From Paenibacillus riograndensis SBR5 (GTDB lineage: Bacteria > Bacillota > Bacilli > Paenibacillales > Paenibacillaceae): 64,000 bases of DNA. The notes below the pieces were generated by a model. The model was not told the origin of the DNA, searched no databases, and saw nothing but the letters and a program-made list of their open reading frames with translations. The stretch is taken from assembly GCF_000981585.1 (NCBI RefSeq), contig NZ_LN831776.1, positions 1,627,001 through 1,691,000 on the forward strand, read 5' to 3'. The position numbers and the translations under genes were made by a program. Of the stretch, positions 7,808-16,054 are shown one piece after another (the stretch's first letter is position 1; each line of letters begins with the position of its first letter).

Positions 7808-7890
7808 GCGGTAGTGGTGGAATGGCAGACACGCTATCTTGAGGGGGTAGTGGGTGTATACCCGTGGAGGTTCGAGTCCTCTCTACCGCA
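7808..7890 (+). tRNA. tRNA-Leu(GAG), copy 1
   Basis: Class II tRNA of 83 nt. Acceptor GCGGTAG pairs with CTACCGC, anticodon stem CTATC/GGTAG encloses TTGAGGG with anticodon GAG at 7841-7843, and the variable arm GGGTGTATACCC is a perfect hairpin. The discriminator is A and CCA is not encoded. Its last seven bases are repeated 12.5 kb downstream, which marks it as the integration site of the island. Confidence 0.93.
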
Positions 7891-8020
7891 TACAGTTAAT
7901 TAGCAAAAAGAACCTTGATCATCCAAGGTTCTTTTTGCTTTTTTTGTTTAAGCATAAAGGTCAGAATCATAAGTTCGGAGAGTGCAGGTCTGCTATTTGT
8001 ATAATGAAGAAAAGATATAA
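7884..8020 (+). repeat. Left direct repeat of island (attL-like)
   Basis: This copy starts TACCGCATACAGTTAATTAG and contains the tRNA terminator and a TATAATGAAGAAAAGA tail. It matches 20355-20490 except for about five substitutions and a 1-nt indel. Confidence 0.85.
7902..7945 (+). terminator. Intrinsic terminator after tRNA-Leu copy 1
   Basis: AGCAAAAAGAACCTTG (7902-7917) pairs perfectly with CAAGGTTCTTTTTGCT (7924-7939) across a 6-nt loop and ends in a run of seven T. Confidence 0.92.
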
Positions 8021-8199
8021 CAGTATTACGATCGTTATATTGCAGAGGCGGATATCAAAGTAATCGCTGCCGAAGGCTTCAACTCTATTAGACTTCCGAT
8101 TAATGCACGGTTTCTATTAGATGATGAGGATGAGCCCCTTCGGGGAAAGAAGTTCATTTGGCATATGTCGACCGGATGATCAGCTGGTGCAGAGACCAC
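8021..8199 (+). pseudogene. GH5-like cellulase fragment
   Basis: One frame reads QYYDRYIAEADIKVIAAEG, then FNSIRLPINARFLLDD, typical of the region of family-5 glycoside hydrolases that precedes the catalytic residues. After GKKFI the frame must shift by one base to continue HLAYVDRMISWCRDH. The fragment has no start, no catalytic glutamates and no C-terminus, and at about 8196 it runs straight into a flavoprotein fragment. It is a remnant left by deletion. The family call rests on these motifs only. Confidence 0.6.
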
Positions 8200-8435
8200 A
8201 GATAATCATGGCTGGGAGAGCGATATCGACTGATAGAGCCACCCAAGGCTCTGCCCGGGTAATGCCGAATTGCTTCGCGATGGGTGAAGCCGCAGGTACG
8301 GCTGCAGCAATCCTGGCTGGGAAAGGTTCGTGCCAAACACGCAGTATCGATGTAACTACCCTGCAGAGCAGGCTTGTCCGTCAGGGCGCATGGTTAGGAG
8401 ATGATATTAATGAGCGGTACCGGGAGGAAGGATAA
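8196..8435 (+). pseudogene. C-terminal fragment of an FAD-dependent oxidoreductase
   Basis: Residues read IIMAGRAISTDR, ARVMPNCFAMGEAAGTAAAIL and end LVRQGAWLGDDINERYREEG. This matches the last ~80 residues of the intact flavoprotein at 11328-12704 (VAGRSISCDRR, VRVMPVCLAMGEAAG), that is, the C-terminal FAD-binding strand of the family. The N-terminal three quarters is gone and the fragment is fused at its left edge to a glycosidase scrap. Nonfunctional. Confidence 0.8.
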
Positions 8436-8457
8436 ACAATCAGTAGAAATAAACTGC

Positions 8458-8539
8458 ACAGGGGGTATTTTCTTTTGATGACGGATGAAATGGGCCTGTA
8501 ACCCTGGAAACGGATATTTTGGTGGCGGGGGAGGCGTTT
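8458..8539 (+). pseudogene. 5' stub of an FAD-dependent oxidoreductase gene
   Basis: 82 bp including ribosome binding site, start codon and about 25 codons duplicate the beginning of the intact gene at 8655-8738 with a few changes. One change introduces a stop (GGGCCTGTAA). It then joins directly to the regulatory region of the intact gene. It is the 5' end of a lost paralogue. Confidence 0.8.
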
Positions 8540-8546
8540 ATGCAAT

Positions 8547-8617
8547 GAGTCAAAATAATGCACGTCAGCGGGTTGTAAAACTATACCGTACTTCACTAAC
8601 CCCCTTGCTACAATAAG
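8547..8617 (+). promoter_or_regulatory. Conserved regulatory block upstream of FAD oxidoreductase gene (copy 1)
   Basis: The block has GAGTCAAAATA.TGCAC, then TATACCGTA.TTC, then CTTGCTACAATAAG. It recurs before the second oxidoreductase gene at 11198-11268 with the same internal spacing (67 bp from GAG to the end of TACAAT). TACAAT (8609-8614) looks like a -10 box with no good -35, which suggests an activator-dependent promoter. Confidence 0.6.
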
Positions 8618-8671
8618 ACCCATAGAAGAATTCTGTGCTGAGATTCAATTATAGACAGGGGGTATTTTCTT

Positions 8672-10510
8672 TTGATGACGGATAAAATGGGCCTGATAAC
8701 ATTGGAAACGGATATTTTGGTGGCCGGGGGAGGCGTTTCCGGGGTGTCGGCGGCGCTCGCGGCAGTCCGGAATGGAGCTAGGGTTGTGCTATGCCAGGAT
8801 CGTCCTGTACTTGGGGGCAACGCTTCTTCAGAAATTCGGATGCACATTGTAGGTGCGGCCAACTCCAAACGAGGAAAAGCTCTGGAAACGGAGGCGCGGG
8901 AAGGCGGCATTCTGGAAGAGATCCTGCTGGAAAATGCCGTTCGAAATCCCCAGCGAAGCGCCTCCATGTTTGACTTGATCCTATACGAGAAGTGCAGAGC
9001 TGAGCCGAATTTGACGCTGCTGCTGAATACCACGGTCATTGACGTGGAAGTGGATAAGGGACGGATCGTTTCCGCTCTGGCGGTTCGAGAGAGCACGGAG
9101 CATCGGTTTCGCATTTCTGCAAAAGTGTACATGGATTGCACCGGGGACGGGCGGCTTGGTAAGGAAGCGGGCGCGCTATATAAGATCGGGCGCGAGGCAG
9201 CAAGCGAGTATGGTGAGACGCTCGCGAATGAGGACGCGGATTTGTATCGGCAAGGGTCGTCGCTCTTGTTCACCACCCGGGATATGGGCCGGCCCATGAC
9301 CTTTACACCGCCCTCTTGGACGCGCAAATTCTCGGAGGAAGACCTGAAATTCCGTAACCATTCCACGTGGGAATATGGCTACTGGTGGGTGGAGTTCGGC
9401 GGGATGATGGACACGATAGCTGATAATGAGGCCATTCGAGATGAACTTCTGGCGATTATGCTGGGTGTCTGGGATCATATCAAGAATAGCGGCAATCATC
9501 CTGAGTCGGAGAATTGGGCTTTGGACTGGTTCGGATTTGTTCCGGGAAAAAGAGAGTCGCGCCGCTTTATCGGAAAATACCTGCTGACCCAGACGGATAT
9601 TGAGCAAGCGACACACTTCGATGACGTGATTGCCTACGGAGGGTGGCCAATGGATACGCATCCGCCTCAGGGTATTGATGCCACCGAGCTGAACCCAGCC
9701 CATCAGCCGTTTAGCCGGTATGTGTACGGCATTCCGCTCAAGGCGCTGATCAGCGCTAATGTGGAAAACTTAATGTTCGCAGGACGTAACATATCGGCAA
9801 CACATATCGCCTTCTCCAGCACGCGGGTAATGGGAACCTGCGCCGCCATGGGACAAGGCGCAGGAACGGCAGCCGCGTTGGCCGTTCAATCCGGATTAAC
9901 GCTGGATGACGCCCTCCATGATATAGAGTTCATCCAGCAGGTTCAGCACAAGCTGTTGAAACAGGACGCCTATTTACCAGGCATCACGCCGGCTAGAGAT
10001 AATTTGGCATCAAGCGCGATTGTCCGCGCCTCTTCGGAACAGCAGGAAGGCAAGGCCGCCTACATCACCGATGGTTATACCCGGGCGATGCATGGAGTGG
10101 GCGGCGCCAGACCAGAGCTGGCCGTACCCGGAACGCACCGCTGGATGTCCCAGACGGGCGACCCTGCGCCATGGATTGAGCTAGAGTGGATAACGCCGGT
10201 GTCCATTGGCAAGATCGAGATCGTATTTGATACGGGAATGCACCGCAGACTGACTCTGACCCATTCGGACGAAGTATTGAAAATGATGGAGTGGGGTCCC
10301 CAGCCGGAGACGGTTAAGGATTTTCGGGTGACGGCGTTTTTCGCCAATCCAGAGATTCCAGCCCATCAAGTAGTATCAATTCAGGATAACTACCAGCGGC
10401 AAATCGCTTGCCAGGTGAACCTGGAGCATATCGTGAAGCTGCGCGTGGATATCGCCAACACCAACGGACTGGACCATGCCCGCATATTTGAGATCCGCTG
10501 TTACGAATAA
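8672..10510 (+). CDS. FAD-dependent oxidoreductase with C-terminal carbohydrate-binding-like domain
   Basis: 612 residues. The N-terminus holds a Rossmann dinucleotide fold ([17 protein letters not shown], residues ~15-31) followed by [15 protein letters not shown], typical of the FAD_oxidored (Pfam 12831) family. The C-terminal FAD contact is [20 protein letters not shown] with [11 protein letters not shown] near residue 390. Residues ~450-612 form a beta-rich domain resembling discoidin/galactose-binding modules ([20 protein letters not shown], ending [11 protein letters not shown]). Substrate unknown; the island context points to a sugar or glycoside. Start TTG 672 of this kilobase (8672) or ATG 8675, both behind CAGGGGG. 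Downstream is a large hairpin. No signal peptide, so likely cytoplasmic. Confidence 0.82.
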   Translation: MMTDKMGLITLETDILVAGGGVSGVSAALAAVRNGARVVLCQDRPVLGGNASSEIRMHIVGAANSKRGKALETEAREGGILEEILLENAVRNPQRSASMFDLILYEKCRAEPNLTLLLNTTVIDVEVDKGRIVSALAVRESTEHRFRISAKVYMDCTGDGRLGKEAGALYKIGREAASEYGETLANEDADLYRQGSSLLFTTRDMGRPMTFTPPSWTRKFSEEDLKFRNHSTWEYGYWWVEFGGMMDTIADNEAIRDELLAIMLGVWDHIKNSGNHPESENWALDWFGFVPGKRESRRFIGKYLLTQTDIEQATHFDDVIAYGGWPMDTHPPQGIDATELNPAHQPFSRYVYGIPLKALISANVENLMFAGRNISATHIAFSSTRVMGTCAAMGQGAGTAAALAVQSGLTLDDALHDIEFIQQVQHKLLKQDAYLPGITPARDNLASSAIVRASSEQQEGKAAYITDGYTRAMHGVGGARPELAVPGTHRWMSQTGDPAPWIELEWITPVSIGKIEIVFDTGMHRRLTLTHSDEVLKMMEWGPQPETVKDFRVTAFFANPEIPAHQVVSIQDNYQRQIACQVNLEHIVKLRVDIANTNGLDHARIFEIRCYE

Positions 10511-10546
10511 ACGCTATAAGAATAAGTTAGATCTGCCATACGGCGA

Positions 10547-10586
10547 AACCAGAAATGCAGGGAGTACTCTCCCTGCATTTCTGGTT
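10547..10586 (+). terminator. Large perfect hairpin after oxidoreductase gene
   Basis: AACCAGAAATGCAGGGAG (10547-10564) pairs over 18 bp with 10569-10586 across the loop TACT. There is no T tract on either strand, but its place between convergent units suggests transcription termination or mRNA end protection. Confidence 0.6.
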
Positions 10587-10596
10587 AGAGACGACC

Positions 10597-11158
10597 TCAG
10601 AGTCTGGGATGAAGAATCTGATTCACTTGCAGCAAACGTTCCTTCAGCTTTTTGTACTCTACCTCTTGCACAGTCACTTGGTCTGACATGGATATGGACG
10701 CTGCAACAGCCGCAGATTGTCCGAGGACCATAAAGACAGATTCCATTCGGATCGAACCGAATGCAATATGGGAGGAAGAAAGACATACTGGAACTAACAG
10801 GTTTGTGCACTCCTCACCTTTTGGAATGATAGAATGGTATGAAATCGGATACGGCGAGGCTGCATCAACCTCCACGTTTCCTTCATTCACACACCGCCCA
10901 TCCACAACGATCCCCCACGCTGACATTTCCTTCCGGACATGTTGTGGCACTCGCTCATCATTGGACAGGAAATAGAGCATGCCTAGATTGTAATTCAGAT
11001 TAAACTGGAATTCCGCACTCTTCCAACCTCTTTTTAAAAATCAGCTCGTCAACGTGAGGTTCAAAGGTCCACTCGGCCGTATCCTTGCCGTAGCAACTTA
11101 TTTCAACACCCTATTTAAGAAGCACACCAGTGTGACCCCAAGGCAGTACCGGATCACA
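10597..11158 (-). pseudogene. Degenerate FAD-dependent oxidoreductase remnant
   Basis: Read leftward, 11158-10990 gives ...GHTGVLLK, a stop, then GVEISCYGKDTAEWTFEPH and VDELIFKKRLEECGIPV, the mid-N-terminal part of a Pfam 12831-type flavoprotein. A stop and an internal deletion of several hundred codons follow. Then 10980-10597 gives LYFLSNDERVPQHVRKEM and TNLLVPVCLSSSHIAFGS..., the C-terminal part with its FAD-binding strand. The two halves are in the right order, so this is one gene with a large internal deletion. It runs opposite to all other island genes. Confidence 0.75.
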
Positions 11159-11197
11159 CGGTAATTTTCCTATACAAATTTATGGCTCAATTGCTCT

Positions 11198-11268
11198 GAG
11201 TCAAAATATTGCACATCAAGGAGTCGGAAGGTTATACCGTAATTCCAAAAGCCTCTTGCTACAATAAG
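11198..11268 (+). promoter_or_regulatory. Conserved regulatory block upstream of FAD oxidoreductase gene (copy 2)
   Basis: Same block as at 8547-8617: GAGTCAAAATATTGCAC, TATACCGTAATTC and CTTGCTACAATAAG, with TACAAT at 11260-11265. It lies 60 bp before the start of the second oxidoreductase gene. Confidence 0.6.
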
Positions 11269-11327
11269 CTCATAGACGAACGGCAGGCCGATAGGCAAGC
11301 TTCGGCTGCCGGGAAAGAGAGGATCAT

Positions 11328-12704
11328 ATGGATAGATATACGTTGAAAAGCAAGGAAATCCCGCTCAATTCTTCTTTTGATGTCATCGTAGTCGGAGGAG
11401 GCCCGGCGGGCTGTACTGCGGCGGCTGCGGCGGCCCGGGAAGGCGCGAGCACGCTATTGATTGAAGCGACCGGAAGTCTTGGCGGAATGGGAACCTCGGG
11501 TTTGGTTCCGGCCTGGTGCCCGTTCTCCGATAAGCAAAAGATGATCTACCGTGGTCTTGCCGCCAAGGTATTCGATACCCTGAAGGGGCAAATGCCGCAT
11601 GTGCATGCAGATGCGCTGGACTGGGTTCCGATCGAGCCGGAGAAGCTGAAACGGGTCTATGACGATCTGGTGACAGAAGCCGGCGCCAGTGTGTTGTTTC
11701 TGACAACGCTTGCCGATGTGGAAAGAGATGAGGACGGCAATGTGACAGCAATCGTGGTGCTGAACAAGGGTGGACTGCAGGCGTTTCGCGCGAAGGTCTA
11801 TGTCGACTGCACTGGAGATGGTGATGTTGCCGCATGGGCGGGGGCGGAGTACCAGAAAGGGGACGCGGTAACCGGAGAACTGCAGCCGGCTACACATTGC
11901 TTCATTCTTGGCAACGTGGATGATTACGCCTATTTGAACGGGCAAAATCTGCACGCAGAGAATCCCCTGAGCCCGATTCATGAGGCCTACCAGTCAGGAG
12001 CCTATCCTGGCATTCCGGACACGCACCTGTGCAATAACCTGGTTGCACCTCGCTCTGTGGGCTTCAATGCCGGCCATCTGTGGGGCGTCGATAACACGGA
12101 TACGTTTACTGTTTCGAATGCGATGATCGAGGGCCGCAGGATGGCGGCAGCATACCGCGATATGCTAGCGGCTGTTCAGCCTTCCGCGTTCGGAAACGCC
12201 TTCGTGATGAGCACAGGCACGCTGATAGGCACCCGCGAATCGCGGCGGATCATCGGCGACTATATACTGACAGCGGAGGATTATATCGGACGAAAAAGCT
12301 TCGAGGACGAGATTTGCCGCAACAGCTATTTCCTGGATATTCACGGTAATCAGGAGGAACAGCAGAACGGTACAGGCTCCAGTCTTTCGATCACGTTGTA
12401 TGGCCCGGGTGAATCGCATGGCATTCCGTACCGCTGCCTTACGCCGCGGGGGTTGCGCAATGTATTGGTAGCCGGACGCAGTATTTCATGCGACCGCCGG
12501 GTGCTGGGAAGTGTTCGGGTAATGCCAGTATGTCTGGCGATGGGGGAAGCGGCCGGACTGGCGGCGGCGCTGGCCTCAGGCCAGGCGGAGAATGATGTTC
12601 ACGCCGTAGACGTTGCCTTGTTACGCAAACGGCTGAAGGAAGAAGGAGCCTACTTGCCGGATATCGAAGCGGAAGCCGTGGAGGTGGAAACGAGTGAGCA
12701 GTGA
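11328..12704 (+). CDS. FAD-dependent oxidoreductase
   Basis: 458 residues. Rossmann FAD motif VIVVGGGPAGCTAAAAAARE is at about residues 19-38, with the second GG motif SLGGMGTSGLVPAWCPF. Mid-protein VYVDCTGDGDVAAWAGAE is the family GD box, and LVAGRSISCDRRVLGSVRVM is the C-terminal FAD contact. It belongs to the Pfam 12831 family but lacks the C-terminal beta domain of its neighbour at 8672. Substrate unknown. ATG 11328 follows AGAGAGGA. Its last 11 nt overlap the permease gene, so it heads the transport operon. Cytoplasmic by lack of signal peptide. Confidence 0.82.
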   Translation: MDRYTLKSKEIPLNSSFDVIVVGGGPAGCTAAAAAAREGASTLLIEATGSLGGMGTSGLVPAWCPFSDKQKMIYRGLAAKVFDTLKGQMPHVHADALDWVPIEPEKLKRVYDDLVTEAGASVLFLTTLADVERDEDGNVTAIVVLNKGGLQAFRAKVYVDCTGDGDVAAWAGAEYQKGDAVTGELQPATHCFILGNVDDYAYLNGQNLHAENPLSPIHEAYQSGAYPGIPDTHLCNNLVAPRSVGFNAGHLWGVDNTDTFTVSNAMIEGRRMAAAYRDMLAAVQPSAFGNAFVMSTGTLIGTRESRRIIGDYILTAEDYIGRKSFEDEICRNSYFLDIHGNQEEQQNGTGSSLSITLYGPGESHGIPYRCLTPRGLRNVLVAGRSISCDRRVLGSVRVMPVCLAMGEAAGLAAALASGQAENDVHAVDVALLRKRLKEEGAYLPDIEAEAVEVETSEQ

Positions 12705-13629
12705 ACCACTCATTGTAGAGAAGACGGTTCCGAAGAGAACGTACTGGACGCGCAAAAAGAGGGAGCAGTGGGCTGGATGGATTTTTATCGCGCCTGAGGT
12801 TTTCGGCTTGATTCTCCTCTCCGTGTTCCCATTGCTGTTCAGCCTCTTCCTGAGCTTTACCGAATGGAATCTGGTGGGCGGGCTGTCGGCAATCCATTTC
12901 ATCGGGCTGGACAACTTCGTTAATCTATTTAAGGATAATCACTTTATCCTGGCACTGAAGAACAATGTGTTGTTTACAGTCGGCACGGTGCCGCTGACCA
13001 TGCTGCTCGGCATCGTCCTGTCGGCGCTGATCCATAAGAAGCTGTACGGCAAGGCGTTTTTTAAAGTGGCGTTCTTTATCCCTTATATCTGTTCGACGGT
13101 AGCGATTGCAGCTGTGTGGCAGGCGTTGTATCATCCCTCCAAAGGCCCGCTGAACCAGATGCTGATGGAAATGGGGATCTCCAGCCCGCCTCATTGGCTG
13201 GTTGACACGAGCTACTCGCTGATTGCAATTATGATTATTTATATCTGGCAGGTTCTAGGATACCAGATGATTATTTTCCTGGCGGGAATGACGAATATCC
13301 CGGAAGAGCTGTATGAAGCGGCGACGATCGACGGGGCTACGGGCATCCAGCAGTTCCGGCGCATTACCGTGCCGCTGCTAGGTCCGACTACCTTTTTCCT
13401 GGCGATTACGAGCACGATTTCATCCTTCAAAGTGTTTGACATGATCAAGTTCCTGACGAATGGCGGCCCAAACTATTCAAGCACGGTTATTGTGTATCAG
13501 ATCTATGAGGAAGGGTTCGAGCGCTTTAAGATGGGGTACGCCTCGGCCATGTCGTGGGTGCTCTTCCTGATTATCATGCTCGTAACGTCGATTACCTGGA
13601 TTACGCAAAGCCGGAAAGTCCACTATTAG
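12694..13629 (+). CDS. Carbohydrate ABC transporter permease (MalF/UgpA-like)
   Basis: 311 residues with GTG start 12694 behind GGAGGTGG. Six hydrophobic helices are visible, starting WAGWIFIAPEVFGLILLSVFP near residue 25. The EAA loop is YEAATIDGATGIQQFRRITVPLL near residue 210. This is the MalF-like member of a CUT1 sugar importer. It pairs with the following permease and the binding lipoprotein. No ATPase gene lies in the island, so a shared MsmX-type ATPase elsewhere would be needed (inference). Confidence 0.88.
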   Translation: MSSEPLIVEKTVPKRTYWTRKKREQWAGWIFIAPEVFGLILLSVFPLLFSLFLSFTEWNLVGGLSAIHFIGLDNFVNLFKDNHFILALKNNVLFTVGTVPLTMLLGIVLSALIHKKLYGKAFFKVAFFIPYICSTVAIAAVWQALYHPSKGPLNQMLMEMGISSPPHWLVDTSYSLIAIMIIYIWQVLGYQMIIFLAGMTNIPEELYEAATIDGATGIQQFRRITVPLLGPTTFFLAITSTISSFKVFDMIKFLTNGGPNYSSTVIVYQIYEEGFERFKMGYASAMSWVLFLIIMLVTSITWITQSRKVHY

Positions 13630-13653
13630 TCCCATGTGAAAGGAACCCATGCG

Positions 13654-14490
13654 ATGTCACTCAAAAGAATAAAGACAAGCAACCTGATCCTGACCATTCT
13701 CTTCGCCTTACTGTCCGTCTTTTTCCTGCTGCCCCTGATCTGGATGCTGTCCGCCGCTGCAAAAACGGAACGGGATGTCTGGACGTTTCCAATCCAATGG
13801 ATTCCAAAGGAGTGGAATCTGGTCAGCAATTTTAAAGAGGTGTGGATGGGCGACGTTTCTTTCGGCTTGTTCTATATGAACTCGATCAAGCTCGCGGTGA
13901 TCTCTACGCTGGCCACAGTGATCATCTCGTCGATGGCTGGTTATGCCCTATCCAAGCTGGAATTCAAGGGCCGGGGAATCGTGTTCAGCCTGATGTTGGC
14001 GTTCATGATGATTCCGGAGCAGGCAACACTCGTCCCGCGCTATATTATGATCAAAGATTTCGGGCTGTACGACTCACACGCCGCACTGATTCTTATGGGG
14101 ATGTTCTCGAGTTATTTTGCCTTCCTGCTGAAGCAGTTTATGGCAGGGATCCATAATGATCTGCTGGAAGCGGCAGAACTGGACGGCGCCGGATTCTTTC
14201 GCATTTACCGGAGCGTGATGCTTCCGCTATGCCAGCCGATTCTGGTGACGGTAGGGATTATCAAGTTCATCTGGACCTGGAACGATTACCAGGGTCCGCT
14301 GATCATGCTGAACTCGACGAAGCTGTATACGATTCCGCTTGGCATGCAGTTCTTTCAGGAGGAGTTCGGCACGCGCATTTCGGTTATGATGATGGCTTCC
14401 GTTGCAGCAATTATTCCGTTGCTCGTGCTGTTCCTGGCGTTGCAGAAGCAAGTCATTGAGGGGATCGCTATCGGCGGAGTCAAGGGGTAA
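13654..14490 (+). CDS. Carbohydrate ABC transporter permease (MalG/UgpE-like)
   Basis: 278 residues from ATG 13654, with AAAGGA 9 nt upstream. An in-frame GTG at 13636 lacks a site. The protein opens with a helix LILTILFALLSVFFLLPLIW and has the MalG-type first periplasmic segment, five further helices and the EAA loop LEAAELDGAGFFRIYRSVMLPL near residue 180. It is the second membrane subunit of the sugar importer. A long inverted repeat separates it from the binding-protein gene. Confidence 0.88.
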   Translation: MSLKRIKTSNLILTILFALLSVFFLLPLIWMLSAAAKTERDVWTFPIQWIPKEWNLVSNFKEVWMGDVSFGLFYMNSIKLAVISTLATVIISSMAGYALSKLEFKGRGIVFSLMLAFMMIPEQATLVPRYIMIKDFGLYDSHAALILMGMFSSYFAFLLKQFMAGIHNDLLEAAELDGAGFFRIYRSVMLPLCQPILVTVGIIKFIWTWNDYQGPLIMLNSTKLYTIPLGMQFFQEEFGTRISVMMMASVAAIIPLLVLFLALQKQVIEGIAIGGVKG

Positions 14491-14537
14491 GCCGGCTTTG
14501 TCGGCACTTCCAAAGGACCAGCTAAGGTCAAAATTGT

Positions 14538-14592
14538 CTACGCGCATACCGCAATTCTGTACACGGTAGGCGCGTAGATGAGATAGTATAAT
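14538..14592 (+). promoter_or_regulatory. Long inverted repeat and -10-like box before the sugar-binding lipoprotein gene
   Basis: CTACGCGC...TACCG (14538-14551) pairs with CGGTA...GCGCGTAG (14564-14577) with one mismatch, a 13-bp dyad. TATAAT lies at 14587-14592, ten bases behind it, with no good -35. It may be an operator for an island regulator, or an RNA hairpin that raises binding-protein expression over the permeases. There is no T tract, so a terminator is unlikely. Confidence 0.5.
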
Positions 14593-14627
14593 GAGTCTGC
14601 AGCAACCATTATAAGGGGGAATTGATT

Positions 14628-15974
14628 TTGAAGAAAACATCATTATTGCTGATCTGTATGTTAATGATGCTCACTGTTACCGCTTGCGGAAGCAATAGCG
14701 GCAACAACAATGCATCTGCGACGAACGCGCCGACAAATGCTGAGCAGAAAGAGCAGTCCGCAGGCAAGGAGAAGATCAAATTCTACACATTTAAGGCGAA
14801 CAAGCCGGATGAGCCAATCTATCAGGCCGTTCAAGCGTACAATGAGTCGCAGGAGAAGGTGGAAGTGGAATATGTCTCACTTGTGCAGAACAGCGATAGC
14901 ACGGATTTCATGAAGAAGCTGGACATTCTGATCAGTGGCGGCGAAGTGGTCGATGTGTTCGCAACCGGCAATGAAGAAGAACTGCTTGAACGTGCTTCGC
15001 GCGGAGTTGTGGAACCGCTTAACTCATTCTTCGATAAGGAAGGCATAAAGCCTGAAGATGAATATAATAAAGTTATCAAACTGGACGACAAAATCTACGG
15101 ACTTATGCCCAGTTCGACCCAATGGCTCACCGTATTCAACCGCGATCATTTGGAAAAGGCAGGCTTGAAGCTCCCTGAGATGGGCTGGACATGGGATGAC
15201 TTCCGTAATTATGCCAAGAAGCTGACGATGGACGGACACTACGGAACCTACTTCCACACTTGGGGAGAATACGCTAACATCATCGCTTATACCGAACGTC
15301 CGAATCCGCAACTGGATGCCAATCTGAACCCGATCTTCGATGATCCTTCCTTTAAGTATTTCTTCGAACTCCGCCGGGCAATGGAGAAGGAGGACAAGAG
15401 TGTTGAACCGTATGCGGACGTGCTCGCTTCCAACTACCATGTACTGCAGCAGTTCTTTGCCGGAAACGCAAGCATGCTGGTTGTGCCAAGCTATGTAGTA
15501 AGAGCAGGCTTGAACCTGGAAAAATTTCCTCATGAATTCCAGATGGTGTACGCACCGGTACCGCGTTCGGTCGATTCGACAGAAGTTGGCATGACCAATA
15601 TTTCAGGCGGTGGCATGGCGATCGGCGCCAAATCAGAGCATAAGCAAGCAGCGTACGACTTTGTAAGATGGATGACGAAAGAGTCTTCAAAGTATACGCA
15701 CGAAATCCCTGCTTACAAAGGTGTCGACGGTACTGCACTGATCAATGAATTTTTTAAAGAAAATAAGAACCTGATCGATACTGAATCCTTGTCCGAAACA
15801 TTGTTCGACTCACGCAACAAAGTTCCGAATACCTTCAGCGTGCCTTATGGCTCTGAATTGAAAACGATCGTCGAAAATAGCTTAGCCAGCTATATGCTTG
15901 ATAACCGAAGTTTTGATGAAGTGAAGACCGAGATGACAGACGAAGTGAAAAAAGTCGTCGAAGCTAACAAATAG
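14628..15974 (+). CDS. Carbohydrate ABC transporter substrate-binding lipoprotein
   Basis: 448 residues from TTG 14628, which is 8 nt behind AAGGGGGA. The in-frame TTG at 14622 is too close to that site. A lipoprotein signal (LLLICMLMMLTVTACG) places the cysteine near residue 20. The mature part is an extracellular solute-binding protein of the SBP_bac_1 type (KIKFYTFKANKPDEPIYQAV, MGWTWDDFRNYAKKLT, GGGMAIGAKSEHKQAAYDF). It should capture an oligosaccharide or monosaccharide for the two permeases upstream. The ligand is not known. Confidence 0.87.
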   Translation: MKKTSLLLICMLMMLTVTACGSNSGNNNASATNAPTNAEQKEQSAGKEKIKFYTFKANKPDEPIYQAVQAYNESQEKVEVEYVSLVQNSDSTDFMKKLDILISGGEVVDVFATGNEEELLERASRGVVEPLNSFFDKEGIKPEDEYNKVIKLDDKIYGLMPSSTQWLTVFNRDHLEKAGLKLPEMGWTWDDFRNYAKKLTMDGHYGTYFHTWGEYANIIAYTERPNPQLDANLNPIFDDPSFKYFFELRRAMEKEDKSVEPYADVLASNYHVLQQFFAGNASMLVVPSYVVRAGLNLEKFPHEFQMVYAPVPRSVDSTEVGMTNISGGGMAIGAKSEHKQAAYDFVRWMTKESSKYTHEIPAYKGVDGTALINEFFKENKNLIDTESLSETLFDSRNKVPNTFSVPYGSELKTIVENSLASYMLDNRSFDEVKTEMTDEVKKVVEANK

Positions 15975-16054
15975 AAGATAATGTAAGGGCAATAGCGGCG
16001 GTAGGAGTTTATAATAAAAGTAAAATGGACACTCTGGACAAGGATGATTTCATC

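Noticed and set aside
7808..7890. Reading the tRNA as serine with anticodon TGA
   Set aside because: Placing the anticodon at TGA breaks the anticodon stem. GAG gives a proper CTATC/GGTAG stem and T at position 33.
8608..9366. Long minus-strand frame (252 codons) opposite the FAD oxidoreductase gene
   Set aside because: It lies within a well-supported gene on the other strand, has a composition typical of an antisense shadow and no recognised motif.
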